From: Saccharothrix sp. NRRL B-16314
GTDB taxonomy: Bacteria; Actinomycetota; Actinomycetes; Mycobacteriales; Pseudonocardiaceae
NCBI RefSeq assembly: GCF_000716595.1
Contig: NZ_JNXC01000002.1
Location: 1 to 64,000 of the forward strand
DNA length: 64,000 nt
Direction of reading: 5' to 3'
The translations under genes and the position numbers were made by a program. Under the pieces are notes generated by a model. That model was not told the DNA's origin. It ran no database searches and saw only the letters and a program-made list of their open reading frames with translations. The first letter of the stretch is position 1, and the number at the start of each line of letters is the position of its first letter. Shown here in pieces: positions 54,387 through 62,404 of the stretch.

Positions 54387-55655
54387 TCAGGGGGTTGCCA
54401 GTGCCTCCGTGGGTGGGAGGCGGCTGGCTCTGATGGCGGGGTAGGGGCCGGCCAGGGCGCCGATCGCCATGGTGGCGGCGATGCCGCCGGTGGTGGCCCA
54501 GGCCGGTACCAGCGAGGGCCAGTCCTGGTAGGTGGCGTAGCCGGTGGTCACCAGGATGCCCAAGAGGGTGCCGGCGGCGCCGCCGAGGGCGGACAGAAGT
54601 AGTGATTCGACCAGGAACTGGCTGCGGATCTGCCCTCGGGTCGCGCCCAGGGATCTTCGGAGGCCGATCTCGGCCCGGCGTTCCAGCACCGAGACGACCA
54701 TGGTGTTGGCCACGCCCACGCCGCCCACCAGGAGGGCCACCGCGCCCAGGCCCAGGAGGAGTGCGTTCAAGGTCTCGTCGGTGGCCTGCTTGGCAGCCAG
54801 GGCGTCCGAGGGCCGGGAGACCTCCACTTCGTCCGGGTGCTCGGGGTTGGCGGTAGCGGCCAGGGCGGCTTGGACCTGGTGCACGGCGTCGTCGCGGGAT
54901 CTGGCGTACACGGTGGTCGGGTAGCCGTCGAAGCCCAGGCGCTGTCGGGCCACCGGCCAGCCGACCAGGGCAGCGGTGTCGAGTTCGGGTGCCAAGGGCG
55001 CCGGGTGCAGGACGCCCACCACGGTGAACCACTCGCCGCCCACGTGAACGAGTTCGTTCGGGGCGGCCACGCCGAGGCGTTCGGCGGCCTTGTGGCCCAG
55101 GACGACGGCCGGGTAGGCGGCGGTGGCGTCGTTGAGGAACGTCCCCTTGGCGACGGTCCCGCCCACCGTCTCCAAGAGGTCGGTCCTAGTCGCCAGGACC
55201 GCGATGCCGCCGGATTGGGTTTTTGGGATGTGGTCGTTGCGGTAGACGTTCGCGTCGACCACGACGCCGGTCGCGGTGCTGGAGGTGACCGGATCCATCC
55301 GGCCGATCATGCCCACAGACTCGGAGGGGAGGTGCGTCTGCTCGCCGAACAGGGTCTGGCCGGGACCGACGGTCAGCAGGTTCGTGCCCAGCGCGGCGAG
55401 GCGGCGGTCGAGGTCTTCGCGGCTGGACGTGGAGATGCCCACCACCGAGATCATCGCCGCGATGCCGATGGCGATGCCCAGCGCGGACAGCACCACCCGG
55501 GTCGGTCTGGCACGCAGGCCCGCGCCGCCGACGCGCAGCACGTCGGCCGGTGACAGGCGTGCCGGCCGCAAGCGTGCCGGTGACGGGCGTGCTGGTCGCA
55601 GGCCTGCCGGTGACGGGTGTGCTGACGACGGGCGTGCCGAGTGCAGGTCAGCCAT
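54387..55655 (-). CDS. MacB-type ABC transporter permease
   Basis: 422-residue permease with one N-terminal helix (LSALGIAIGIAAMISVVG, ~residues 55-75), a large extracytoplasmic MacB periplasmic core domain and three C-terminal helices including the FtsX domain (LLLGLGAVALLVGGVGVANTMVVSVLERRAEIGLRRSLGA, read in two segments). The first ~40 residues are a repetitive Pro/Ala/Ser/Arg stretch. ATG at 55655 gives MADLHSARPSS. It works with the ATPase and adaptor genes upstream to export a compound or extract a lipoprotein. The segment between it and the ATPase gene holds a duplicated copy of its own 5' end. Confidence 0.9.
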   Translation of the reverse strand: MADLHSARPSSAHPSPAGLRPARPSPARLRPARLSPADVLRVGGAGLRARPTRVVLSALGIAIGIAAMISVVGISTSSREDLDRRLAALGTNLLTVGPGQTLFGEQTHLPSESVGMIGRMDPVTSSTATGVVVDANVYRNDHIPKTQSGGIAVLATRTDLLETVGGTVAKGTFLNDATAAYPAVVLGHKAAERLGVAAPNELVHVGGEWFTVVGVLHPAPLAPELDTAALVGWPVARQRLGFDGYPTTVYARSRDDAVHQVQAALAATANPEHPDEVEVSRPSDALAAKQATDETLNALLLGLGAVALLVGGVGVANTMVVSVLERRAEIGLRRSLGATRGQIRSQFLVESLLLSALGGAAGTLLGILVTTGYATYQDWPSLVPAWATTGGIAATMAIGALAGPYPAIRASRLPPTEALATP

Positions 55656-55756
55656 CACCCACCACCCGGGTCGGCCTGACACGCAGGCCCGCCGCCGACA
55701 CGCAGCACGTCGGCCGGTGACGGGTGTGCTGGTGACAGGTGCGCCGAGTGCAGGTC
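55656..55756 (-). pseudogene. Duplicated and frameshifted 5' fragment of the permease gene
   Basis: Starting with an ATG that overlaps the ATPase stop (GGTGATGGCTGA), this stretch encodes MADLHSAHLSPAHPSPADVL and RVGGGPACQADPGGG before a stop. That is the permease N-terminus with an internal deletion and a frameshift. The sequence GAGTGCAGGTCAGCCATCACCCACC occurs both here and at the true permease start. A ~105-bp tandem duplication is the simplest explanation. Confidence 0.7.
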
Positions 55757-56420
55757 AGCCATCACCCACCACCCGCCCGTCGCGCACGGCCACCCGGCGG
55801 GGCAGGGTCGCGGCGACCTCCCGGTCGTGCGTGATGACCAGGACCGTGGTGCCGGTCTCGTTGAGGGAGCGCAGCAGGCGCAACACCCCGTCACCCGACT
55901 GCGAGTCCAGGTTGCCGGTCGGCTCGTCGGCGAGCAGCAACGCGGGCCGCCCGACCACCGCCCGCGCGATCGCCACACGCTGCCGCTCGCCACCGGACAG
56001 CTCGTGCGGCCGGTGGCCGGCCCGATGCCCGAGACCGACGGTTTCCAGCGCCTCCGCAGCGCGTTGCCGGCGTTGCCCCAGCCCCGTGCCCGTGTAGAGC
56101 AGGCCGTCGGCCACGTTGTCCACTGTGGACACACCGGCGGCCAGGTGGAACTGCTGGAACACGAACCCGATCGTGTTCGCCCGCAACGCGGACAGCGCCC
56201 GGTCCGACAGTTCGCGGACGGCGTGCCCGTCGATGCGCACCTCCCCCCGCGACGGGTGGTCGAGCGTGCCGATGAGGTTGAGCATCGTCGACTTGCCGGA
56301 CCCGGACGGGCCGACGATTCCCACCAGCTCACCGCGCTCGACGGTGAGCGACACGTCCCGCAAGGCGACCACCCCCTGGTACTCGCGCCCGACCTCCCGC
56401 AACTCCACGACCGGTGTCAC
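55755..56420 (-). CDS. MacB/LolD-type ABC transporter ATP-binding protein
   Basis: 221-residue ATPase. Walker A GPSGSGKST (~residues 39-47), Q-loop VFQQFHL, signature LSGGERQRVAIARA, Walker B LLLADEP followed by TGNLDS, and switch ITHDREVA are all intact. The TGNLDS sequence marks the MacB/LolD/FtsE group. GTG at 56420 overlaps the adaptor stop (GTGA). It powers the permease at 54387-55655. Confidence 0.94.
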   Translation of the reverse strand: MTPVVELREVGREYQGVVALRDVSLTVERGELVGIVGPSGSGKSTMLNLIGTLDHPSRGEVRIDGHAVRELSDRALSALRANTIGFVFQQFHLAAGVSTVDNVADGLLYTGTGLGQRRQRAAEALETVGLGHRAGHRPHELSGGERQRVAIARAVVGRPALLLADEPTGNLDSQSGDGVLRLLRSLNETGTTVLVITHDREVAATLPRRVAVRDGRVVGDG

Positions 56421-57472
56421 CGCGGCACCCCCACTTCGACGCCCTCGGCGATGCCCTCGCCGACGACCTCCACCCGACCGGACGCGAACAGGCCCGTCTC
56501 CACCGGCACCGAGCGGACCGCGCCACCCTCGACCACCTGCACGCCGTACGCGCCCCCGCCGAGCGACACCAAAGCGCCCACCGGCACCGCCAAGACGTCC
56601 TCCTTGCGCTCCGACACGAGCAGGACGTCCACCGGCGCCGAGTCCAGCCTGCCCAGCGCCGCCTGGTCGACCACGGACACCACCACGTCCACCGTCGTCG
56701 TCGAGGTGGCGCCGGCTTGGGCCGGACCGGCGGTGGCCACGGTGCCGACCGACTCGACCTTGCCCTCGACCGACTTGCCGTCCGGCAGCGTGACGGTGGC
56801 CGCCACGCCTTCGGCCACCAGGTGCTGCTTGCCCACCTCCAACGGCACGACGACAGCCCTGGTAGTTCCCGTGTAGGTGAGGACGGGGCCGGTGGAGCGG
56901 CTGCCAGGCTGGGCCTTCAGCTCGGCCACCCGCACGTCGCCGCCGGCGACCACGACGTCCGTCGGCTGCACCGCCCCCGTCCCCGACACCCCCGACGCCT
57001 GCTGCCACGCGCGCACCGCCGTTGCCGTGCCGGCGGTGTAGGTGTCGTCCACGGTGAAGCCGCCGTAGCCGAGCACCTGCAAGTTCTCCTCCAGCTGGCG
57101 GACGTCCCGACCGGTCACGCCGGAAGACAGTGGCCGGTACGCCGGGGTCGTGCCGAACAGCAGCGGGACCGGTCTGCCGTCCACCTCGTACACCGGCAGG
57201 CCGCGCCCGATGACCGCGCCCGGCTCGGGCAGCCAGGTGATGGTGCCCTGGGCACCGACCGGCAGGGGTGTGGCGGCGCCGTAGCCCAGCGTTCCGGTGA
57301 CCCTCTCGGTGCGGGTCAGCGTCGTGGCCACCACCTCGGCCGTGGCCGGTGGCAGGTTCGCCGCGCTCGCGGGCGCCGGGTCCGCGCCGCCGATCCCGAC
57401 GGCGGCGACACCTCCGGCTCCGAGCACGACCAGGGCGCCCGCGCCCACTGCGATCCGCGTCCGGGCGCTCAT
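56417..57472 (-). CDS. Efflux adaptor (HlyD/MacA-like) with peptidoglycan-binding domain
   Basis: 351-residue membrane-anchored protein. A signal anchor lies at residues ~8-28 (VGAGALVVLGAGGVAAVGIGG). A peptidoglycan-binding-1 helix bundle (SGVTGRDVRQLEENLQVLGYGGFTVDD) is near residue 120. The following beta-barrel/lipoyl-like domains (VTLPDGKSVEGKVESVG, VLAVPVGALVSLGGGAYGV) are those of RND/MFP adaptors. The combination is typical of Gram-positive MacA-like partners. ATG at 57472 overlaps the stop of the lipoprotein gene (ATGA). The following gene starts by GTGA overlap. Confidence 0.9.
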   Translation of the reverse strand: MSARTRIAVGAGALVVLGAGGVAAVGIGGADPAPASAANLPPATAEVVATTLTRTERVTGTLGYGAATPLPVGAQGTITWLPEPGAVIGRGLPVYEVDGRPVPLLFGTTPAYRPLSSGVTGRDVRQLEENLQVLGYGGFTVDDTYTAGTATAVRAWQQASGVSGTGAVQPTDVVVAGGDVRVAELKAQPGSRSTGPVLTYTGTTRAVVVPLEVGKQHLVAEGVAATVTLPDGKSVEGKVESVGTVATAGPAQAGATSTTTVDVVVSVVDQAALGRLDSAPVDVLLVSERKEDVLAVPVGALVSLGGGAYGVQVVEGGAVRSVPVETGLFASGRVEVVGEGIAEGVEVGVPR

Positions 57473-57948
57473 CGGCCCAACACCGGCAGCTTGTCCCGGC
57501 ACGCCGTCAGCGCCGCCTTGAAGGCCGGGCTGTCCCGGTCGACCGTGCCCAGGCCGCCGAGCTTGCCGCCGGCCGGATCAGGGTCGGGGATGTCGACGCC
57601 GTTGTCCCGCATGCACTGCGCGAACACCCGCAGCTGCTCCAGCTTCTCGGGGTCCAACTTGGACAGGTCGCCACCGCCCGGCAGGAACTCGCGGCACGCG
57701 TCGACGGCGCGCTCGAAGTCCGGGTCGGTGCGGTCCACCTTCCCGAAGCCGCCCGCCTTGCCACCGGTTGGATCGGGGTCCGGCATGTCGACGCCGTTGT
57801 CCCGCATGCACTGCGCGAACTCCTGAGACCGCTCCTCCTGGCTCAGCTCGGCGCTCGACGACGGCCCCGCCACGTCCGCGACTCCGGTGCCGCACGCGGT
57901 GAGTGCCAGTGCCAGCGCCAGCGCGGCCGGCACGATGCTCCATCGCAT
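57469..57948 (-). CDS. Lipoprotein with two internal repeats
   Basis: 159-residue secreted lipoprotein: signal peptide MRWSIVPAALALALALTAC with lipobox ALTAC. The mature part holds two ~50-residue repeats, FAQCMRDNGVDMPDPDP...VDACREFLP and FAQCMRDNGVDIPDPDP...LTACRDKLP. Each has two Cys that probably form a disulfide. It heads the efflux operon (lipoprotein, adaptor, ATPase, permease). It may bind the exported compound or sense for the system; no function is established. It is divergent from the response regulator gene. Confidence 0.88.
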   Translation of the reverse strand: MRWSIVPAALALALALTACGTGVADVAGPSSSAELSQEERSQEFAQCMRDNGVDMPDPDPTGGKAGGFGKVDRTDPDFERAVDACREFLPGGGDLSKLDPEKLEQLRVFAQCMRDNGVDIPDPDPAGGKLGGLGTVDRDSPAFKAALTACRDKLPVLGR

Positions 57949-57987
57949 GTCCCCTCCTTGTTCGGTGGGGACAGTCGACCAGGGCGG

Positions 57988-58032
57988 CTATAACCAGCGC
58001 GTAACTCGATCTGCTTATGCGGAGGTTATAAG
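57988..58032. promoter_or_regulatory. Inverted repeat in the divergent control region of the efflux operon and two-component genes
   Basis: CTATAACC (57988-57995) and GGTTATAAG (58024-58032) are inverted copies 28 bases apart, with a related CGTAAC in between. They lie between the lipoprotein gene (leftward) and the response regulator gene (rightward). They are likely either opposing -10 elements or binding sites of the regulator. Confidence 0.5.
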
Positions 58033-58044
58033 GACGGGCGCACC

Positions 58045-58710
58045 ATGGGGCGCATGCGCATCCTCGTGGTCGAAGACGAAACGACGCTGGCGGCGGCCAT
58101 CGCCGAGTGGTTGCGCCGCGAGGCGTTCGCCGTCGACGTGGTGCACGACGGCGACTCCGCGCTGGAGCGGCTGTCGGTCAACGACTACGACGTGCTGGTG
58201 CTCGACCGCGACATCCCCCGCGTGCACGGTGACGTGGTGTGCCGCCAGGTGGCCGACTCGGGGGTCGAGACGCGGGTACTCATGCTCACGGCCGCCGCCG
58301 CGGTGCGCGACCGGGTCGAGGGGTTGGCCCTGGGCGCGGACGACTACCTGCCCAAGCCGTTCGCGTTCGTGGAGCTGTCCGCGCGCGTGCACGCCCTGCT
58401 CCGCAGGGTCCGACCGCCGAACCCGCCGGTGCTCGAACGGGCCGGCCTGCGCGTCGACCCAGCCCGCCGACAAGTCACCCGAGCGGGTGATTTCATCCCG
58501 TTGGCCAACAAGGAGTTCGCGCTGCTGACCGAGTTGCTCCGCGCGCAGGGCGCCGTGGTGACCTCCGAGCACCTGCTGGAGAAGGTGTGGGACGAGCACA
58601 TCGACCCCTTCACCAACGCGGTGCGGGTCACCATGGTGAAGCTGCGCCGCAAGCTCGGTGAGCCGCCGGTGATCGAGACCGTGTCCGGCGTCGGGTACCG
58701 GATCCCGTGA
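58045..58710 (+). CDS. OmpR-family response regulator, probable regulator of the efflux operon
   Basis: 221-residue regulator: receiver domain MRILVVEDETTLAAAIAEWL, phospho-acceptor in VLDRDIPRVHGD, Lys in DDYLPKPFAF. The winged helix has LANKEFALLTELLRAQGAVVTSEHLLEKVWDEH and ends SGVGYRIP. It resembles the regulator at 1442-2128 along its whole length. ATG at 58045 or 58054 (MRIL) may start it. GGAGG at 58021 is too far, so the message may be leaderless or short-leadered. Stop overlaps the kinase start (GTGA). Confidence 0.93.
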   Translation: MGRMRILVVEDETTLAAAIAEWLRREAFAVDVVHDGDSALERLSVNDYDVLVLDRDIPRVHGDVVCRQVADSGVETRVLMLTAAAAVRDRVEGLALGADDYLPKPFAFVELSARVHALLRRVRPPNPPVLERAGLRVDPARRQVTRAGDFIPLANKEFALLTELLRAQGAVVTSEHLLEKVWDEHIDPFTNAVRVTMVKLRRKLGEPPVIETVSGVGYRIP

Positions 58711-59843
58711 TCGGCCGGTTGAGCATCCGGGCCCGGCTGAACGCGCTTTACGGCGGGCTCTTCCTGCTCGCCGGCGCCGCCCTGCTCGCGGTCACCTACC
58801 TGCTGGTGTGGCAAAGCCTCAACGGCCGGCTCCAGCCCTACGCCGACCTGATCAGCCTGCGCGACCTGCGCGACGCGACCGCCGACGAGGTGATCACGTC
58901 CATCCGCACCGCCCAGGTCCGCTACCGCGACGAGGTGCTGGAGTCGCTGCTCACCCGAGGAGGCCTCGCATTGCTGTGCGTGGCGCTGATCGCGGTGGCG
59001 TTCGGGTGGTTGCTGGCACGCAGCGCGTTGCAGCCCGTGCACCGCATCACCGAGGCCGCGCGACGCATCGCGGCAGGCCACGGCCTGCACGAGCGGATCG
59101 CGCCGACCGGTCCGCGCGACGAGGTCGCCGAGCTGGCCGAGACGTTCAACGCCATGCTGGACCGCCTTGACCGCGCGTTCGACGGCCAACGCCGGTTCGT
59201 CGCCGACGCGTCGCACGAGATGCGCACCCCGTTGGCGGTGAAACGGGCGCTCATCGAGGTTTCCATCACCCGACCGGGCGCATCCGCGGACGCCAAGCAG
59301 CTGGGCGCCGAGCTGCTGAAGGTCAACGCCCGCCACGAACGGCTCATCGACGGCCTGCTCACCCTGGCCGACAGCGAGAACGAGCTGACCGAGCGGACCC
59401 GCACCTCCGTCTCCGACATCGCCGAGCACGTGCTGTGGCAGTCGAAGGGCATCGCCGACCAGGCCGGCGTCGACCTGCACCACGGCGAACTGGCGCCGTG
59501 CGAGGTGGTCGGCGACCCGGTGCTGCTCGAGCGCTTGGTGCGCAACCTGGTGGACAACGCGATCCGGCACAACCACCGCGGCGGGTGGGTGGACGTGGAC
59601 ACGCGGCCCGGTGTCCTGGTGGTCGTCAACACCGGTCCGAAGATTCAGCCCTTCGAGGCGGAAGGGCTGTTCCGACCGTTCCGCAGGTTGGACCGGGTCG
59701 CCACCACAACGGGCGAGCGCGGCCTTGGCCTGGGGCTGTCCATCGTCCGCGCCATCACCGCCGCCCACGGTGCGACGGTGACCGCGACACCGGGGGCGGA
59801 CGGCGGGTTGGCGGTGACGGTCAGGTTTGTCGAAGAGACGTGA
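58707..59843 (+). CDS. Two-component sensor histidine kinase
   Basis: 378-residue kinase. Membrane segments at residues ~14-36 (GGLFLLAGAALLAVTYLLVW) and ~88-108 flank a loop of ~50 residues. HAMP follows, then H-box ADASHEMRTPLAVK, N-box DNAIRHNHRGGW and G-box ERGLGLGLSIVRA. The GTG start overlaps the regulator stop. It probably detects envelope stress or an antimicrobial exported by the divergent MacAB-like system. The 3' end overlaps the convergent DUF397 gene by 23 bases. Confidence 0.93.
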   Translation: MIGRLSIRARLNALYGGLFLLAGAALLAVTYLLVWQSLNGRLQPYADLISLRDLRDATADEVITSIRTAQVRYRDEVLESLLTRGGLALLCVALIAVAFGWLLARSALQPVHRITEAARRIAAGHGLHERIAPTGPRDEVAELAETFNAMLDRLDRAFDGQRRFVADASHEMRTPLAVKRALIEVSITRPGASADAKQLGAELLKVNARHERLIDGLLTLADSENELTERTRTSVSDIAEHVLWQSKGIADQAGVDLHHGELAPCEVVGDPVLLERLVRNLVDNAIRHNHRGGWVDVDTRPGVLVVVNTGPKIQPFEAEGLFRPFRRLDRVATTTGERGLGLGLSIVRAITAAHGATVTATPGADGGLAVTVRFVEET

Positions 59844-59997
59844 GGAAAGCCCGGAATGAGCGATCGGCGAAGGTCAATCCAGGTCCTGGTCGTTTGGTGT
59901 CCCTGATGCTGGTCGCGATCCGTCCCACGGCCAGCTCGACGCAGTTGTTCCCCGCGCCGGAGTGCGTGCTCTTGCGCCACGTCTTGTCGTTGCTCAT
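59821..59997 (-). CDS. DUF397 protein
   Basis: 58-residue DUF397 protein, MSNDKTWRKSTHSGAGNNCVELA, then IATSIRDTKRPG and LTFADRSFRAFL. It has the family WRKSxxSxxxxNCVE opening. ATG at 59997 overlaps the stop of the XRE regulator (ATGA). It is the second such pair in the window; sequence identity to the pair at 39164-40197 is low, so it is a family relative rather than a recent copy. Confidence 0.92.
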   Translation of the reverse strand: MSNDKTWRKSTHSGAGNNCVELAVGRIATSIRDTKRPGPGLTFADRSFRAFLTSLRQT

Positions 59998-60848
59998 GTG
60001 TCCTTCAGTGCCGTTGCCAGTTTTCTGATCAACGAAGCCGACTCCTTGGGCGACAGGGCGACCTCGCTCACCATTTCCTCGAAGTGCAGCAGGTACTTCT
60101 GCACGTCGGCGCGATTGTCCACCCACTTGCCGCCGCCCGCGTACTCCAGGTACACGGCCGAAGGATCACTGTCCTCGAAGCGAAGAGCGGTCGCACCACC
60201 ACCGGACATGGTCCCGTGAGCCCCCGCCCCGAACGGAACCACCTGGATGGTTATGTTGTCCTGCTTCTGCTTCTCCAGCAAATGCGACAATTGCTCGCGC
60301 ATCACCGCGGGACTGCCCACGACCCGGTGCAGGGCCGCTTCGTCGATCACCGCGTGCAGGCGCAACGCGGGCAGTCGGCGCTGCCGGTTGGCCAGGGCCG
60401 CGGCCACCTGTTCCACCGAAACCGAGGAGTCCATGAAACGCCGACCGGCGAGCCGGATCGCCGCCGCGTAGGCGGAGGTCTGGAGCAGGCCCGGAATAAC
60501 GATCATCTCGATCGTGCGGACCTCGGTCGCGTCGGCTTCCTGACGGGCGTAGGTGCGCGCCTCAGGGGTGTACGCCGCCGCGTACACCAGGCGGGTGCCG
60601 TCCTGCTTGGCGTCCTCCCACAACGCTTCCGCCTCACGCCGTTCGGCGTCGGTCGCGCCGTAGATGCCCAACAGCGCGCCCAGTTCGGTCCAACTGGGAC
60701 TGATGTAACCGTTCTCCATCCGCGACAGCGTGGACTGCGTCTTCCGCGTCAGCGCGTGGTAGTCGATCTCGGTCTTGCCCGCGCGTTTGCGCAAAGCGTT
60801 GAGGAACTGACCAAGCTTGCGCTTGCGTCGGGTTTGGACGGCTGCCAT
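59994..60848 (-). CDS. XRE-family regulator with DUF5753 domain
   Basis: 284-residue protein: helix-turn-helix at residues ~12-60 (LGQFLNALRKRAGKTEIDYHALTRKTQSTLSRMENG in two helices), then DUF5753 (MIVIPGLLQTSAYAAAI, ITIQVVPFGAGAHGTMSGG). ATG at 60848 is preceded by GAGGAGAG. It is coupled to the DUF397 gene. It ends just before the Septu-like genes, which are divergently oriented. A regulatory link is possible but unsupported. Confidence 0.92.
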   Translation of the reverse strand: MAAVQTRRKRKLGQFLNALRKRAGKTEIDYHALTRKTQSTLSRMENGYISPSWTELGALLGIYGATDAERREAEALWEDAKQDGTRLVYAAAYTPEARTYARQEADATEVRTIEMIVIPGLLQTSAYAAAIRLAGRRFMDSSVSVEQVAAALANRQRRLPALRLHAVIDEAALHRVVGSPAVMREQLSHLLEKQKQDNITIQVVPFGAGAHGTMSGGGATALRFEDSDPSAVYLEYAGGGKWVDNRADVQKYLLHFEEMVSEVALSPKESASLIRKLATALKDT

Positions 60849-61055
60849 GCGGATCTCTCCTCGCTGGAAAAGAACTGCGAACACCCTAGTGCGGTGCCGC
60901 ATCCTGCCCAGTTTCACTCGATCGAACGTCTAGACGGTGCATATACGCCCCCACGACCCGGTCCCGTCGACCGCCGTCCGGTGGTGCCGTTGGCGGTACC
61001 CGGGCACGCTGTGCGACGTGCCGGGCGAACTGGACGAGTCGCGATCGGCGCCGAC

Positions 61056-61061
61056 TAAAGT
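61056..61061 (+). promoter_or_regulatory. Putative -10 element of the Septu-like operon
   Basis: TAAAGT lies eight bases before the ATG at 61070. No ribosome binding site precedes that ATG, so the transcript may be leaderless. A TGGACG at 61031-61036 (19-base spacing) is only a weak -35. Confidence 0.5.
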
Positions 61062-61069
61062 CTGGCGAC

Positions 61070-62404
61070 ATGTACATCTCGCAGGTCCGCCTACGGAACG
61101 TCAAGGGGTTCCACGGTGCCCGCGAGGTTGATCTGAAGCTCACCGCGCCCGGTTGGACCGTGATCGCGGGCCGGAACGGGTCCGGCAAGACCTCGTTGCT
61201 GCGGGCGATCGCGCTGGCCGTGAGCGGCCCCGCAGTGGCACGCAACCTGGTGCCCGACTTCGAGAACTGGGTCACCGCCGGGCAGCGCGAGGGTGTCGTC
61301 CAGGTGCAGTTCACCCACGACCGGCGGGTCGAGAGGTTCGGCAAGGGGCGCCCTCCGGAGGGCAGGCTGTGGGCCGGGTTGAGCTGGACCATGCCGGACG
61401 AGGAGAGCCGCCCCACGCACCGGGGGCTCCAGCCGTCGCTCAGGGAAAAGCTCGAAGGCAGCAAGACCGCCGCCACCCGAGGCCCGTGGCAGGACAACCC
61501 GACCGGGTGGTTCTGCGCGGCGTACGGCCCTTTCCGCCGGCTCGTCGGCGGCGCGGGTGACGCGCAGCGGCTGATGCTGAGCCCCGGCCCGGTGTCACGG
61601 CTGGCGAGCCTCTTCCACGAGGACGCGTCGCTGGCGGAGGGCGTCGGCTGGCTGATCGAGCAGCACCTCAGGTCGCTGGAGCGCAGGCCCGGCGCGGAAG
61701 ACCTGAAGACAGTGGCGCTGGGCGTGCTGTCGGACGGCCTGCTGCCCGACGACTACCGGATCGAGGGCGTCGACTCCGACGGGCTGTGGGTGGTCAGCGG
61801 CGGGCACCGGTTCCCGTTGCGGGAGATGAGCGACGGCTACCGGACGGTCGCCGCGCTCGTGGTCGACCTGATCAAGCAGATCCAGGAGTCGTACGGGACG
61901 CTGGAGCACAAGCCCACCGCGAACGGCATGGCGTTGACCGCGCCCGGTGTGGTGATCATCGACGAGGTGGACGCGCACCTGCACGTGTCGTGGCAGAAGC
62001 GGATCGGCGGCTGGCTCAAGGAGCACTTCCCGAACATCCAGTTCATCGTCACCACGCACAGCCCGTACCTGTGCCAGGCCGCCGACCGGGGCGGGCTGAT
62101 CCGGCTGCCCGGCCCGGACCAGCAGGAACCGCCGCGCGTGGTGGACAAGGACCTCTACGAGCGGATCGTCTACGGCAGCGGTGACGACGCGGTGCTGTCC
62201 GAGCTGTTCGGCCTGGACACGCCCTACTCGGAGCGGGCGCAGCGGCTGCGCGCCGAACTGGTCGGGCTGGAGGTCGCGGTGATCGACGGCACGGCGGACG
62301 AACGCCAGGTCCGCCGTTACGAGCTGCTGCGGGCGCGGCTGACGAGTTCGCCGGTGGCGCGCACGCGCGAGGTGACGGCGCGGATGGAACGCGACGGCAC
62401 GTGA
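61070..62404 (+). CDS. AAA-family (SMC/Rad50-like) ATPase, Septu-like PtuA
   Basis: 444-residue cytosolic ATPase. N-terminal MYISQVRLRNVKGF and Walker A AGRNGSGKTSLL (~residues 32-43) are those of the AAA_21/AAA_23 group. There is no long coiled coil. The signature region is LREMSDGYRTVAALVVDLI, Walker B is VVIIDEVDAHLH and the switch region FIVTTHSPYLCQA. ATPases of this kind pair with an HNH nuclease in Septu (ptuA-ptuB) defence and in some retrons. The stop overlaps the HNH gene (ATGA/GTGA-type, 4 bp). Confidence 0.88.
   Translation: MYISQVRLRNVKGFHGAREVDLKLTAPGWTVIAGRNGSGKTSLLRAIALAVSGPAVARNLVPDFENWVTAGQREGVVQVQFTHDRRVERFGKGRPPEGRLWAGLSWTMPDEESRPTHRGLQPSLREKLEGSKTAATRGPWQDNPTGWFCAAYGPFRRLVGGAGDAQRLMLSPGPVSRLASLFHEDASLAEGVGWLIEQHLRSLERRPGAEDLKTVALGVLSDGLLPDDYRIEGVDSDGLWVVSGGHRFPLREMSDGYRTVAALVVDLIKQIQESYGTLEHKPTANGMALTAPGVVIIDEVDAHLHVSWQKRIGGWLKEHFPNIQFIVTTHSPYLCQAADRGGLIRLPGPDQQEPPRVVDKDLYERIVYGSGDDAVLSELFGLDTPYSERAQRLRAELVGLEVAVIDGTADERQVRRYELLRARLTSSPVARTREVTARMERDGT

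Noticed and set aside
54115..54602. Open frames encoding GRADRVGRADRV-type peptides
   Set aside because: They arise from the 18-bp minisatellite, which stays open in several frames on both strands; there is no ribosome binding site or non-repeat sequence.
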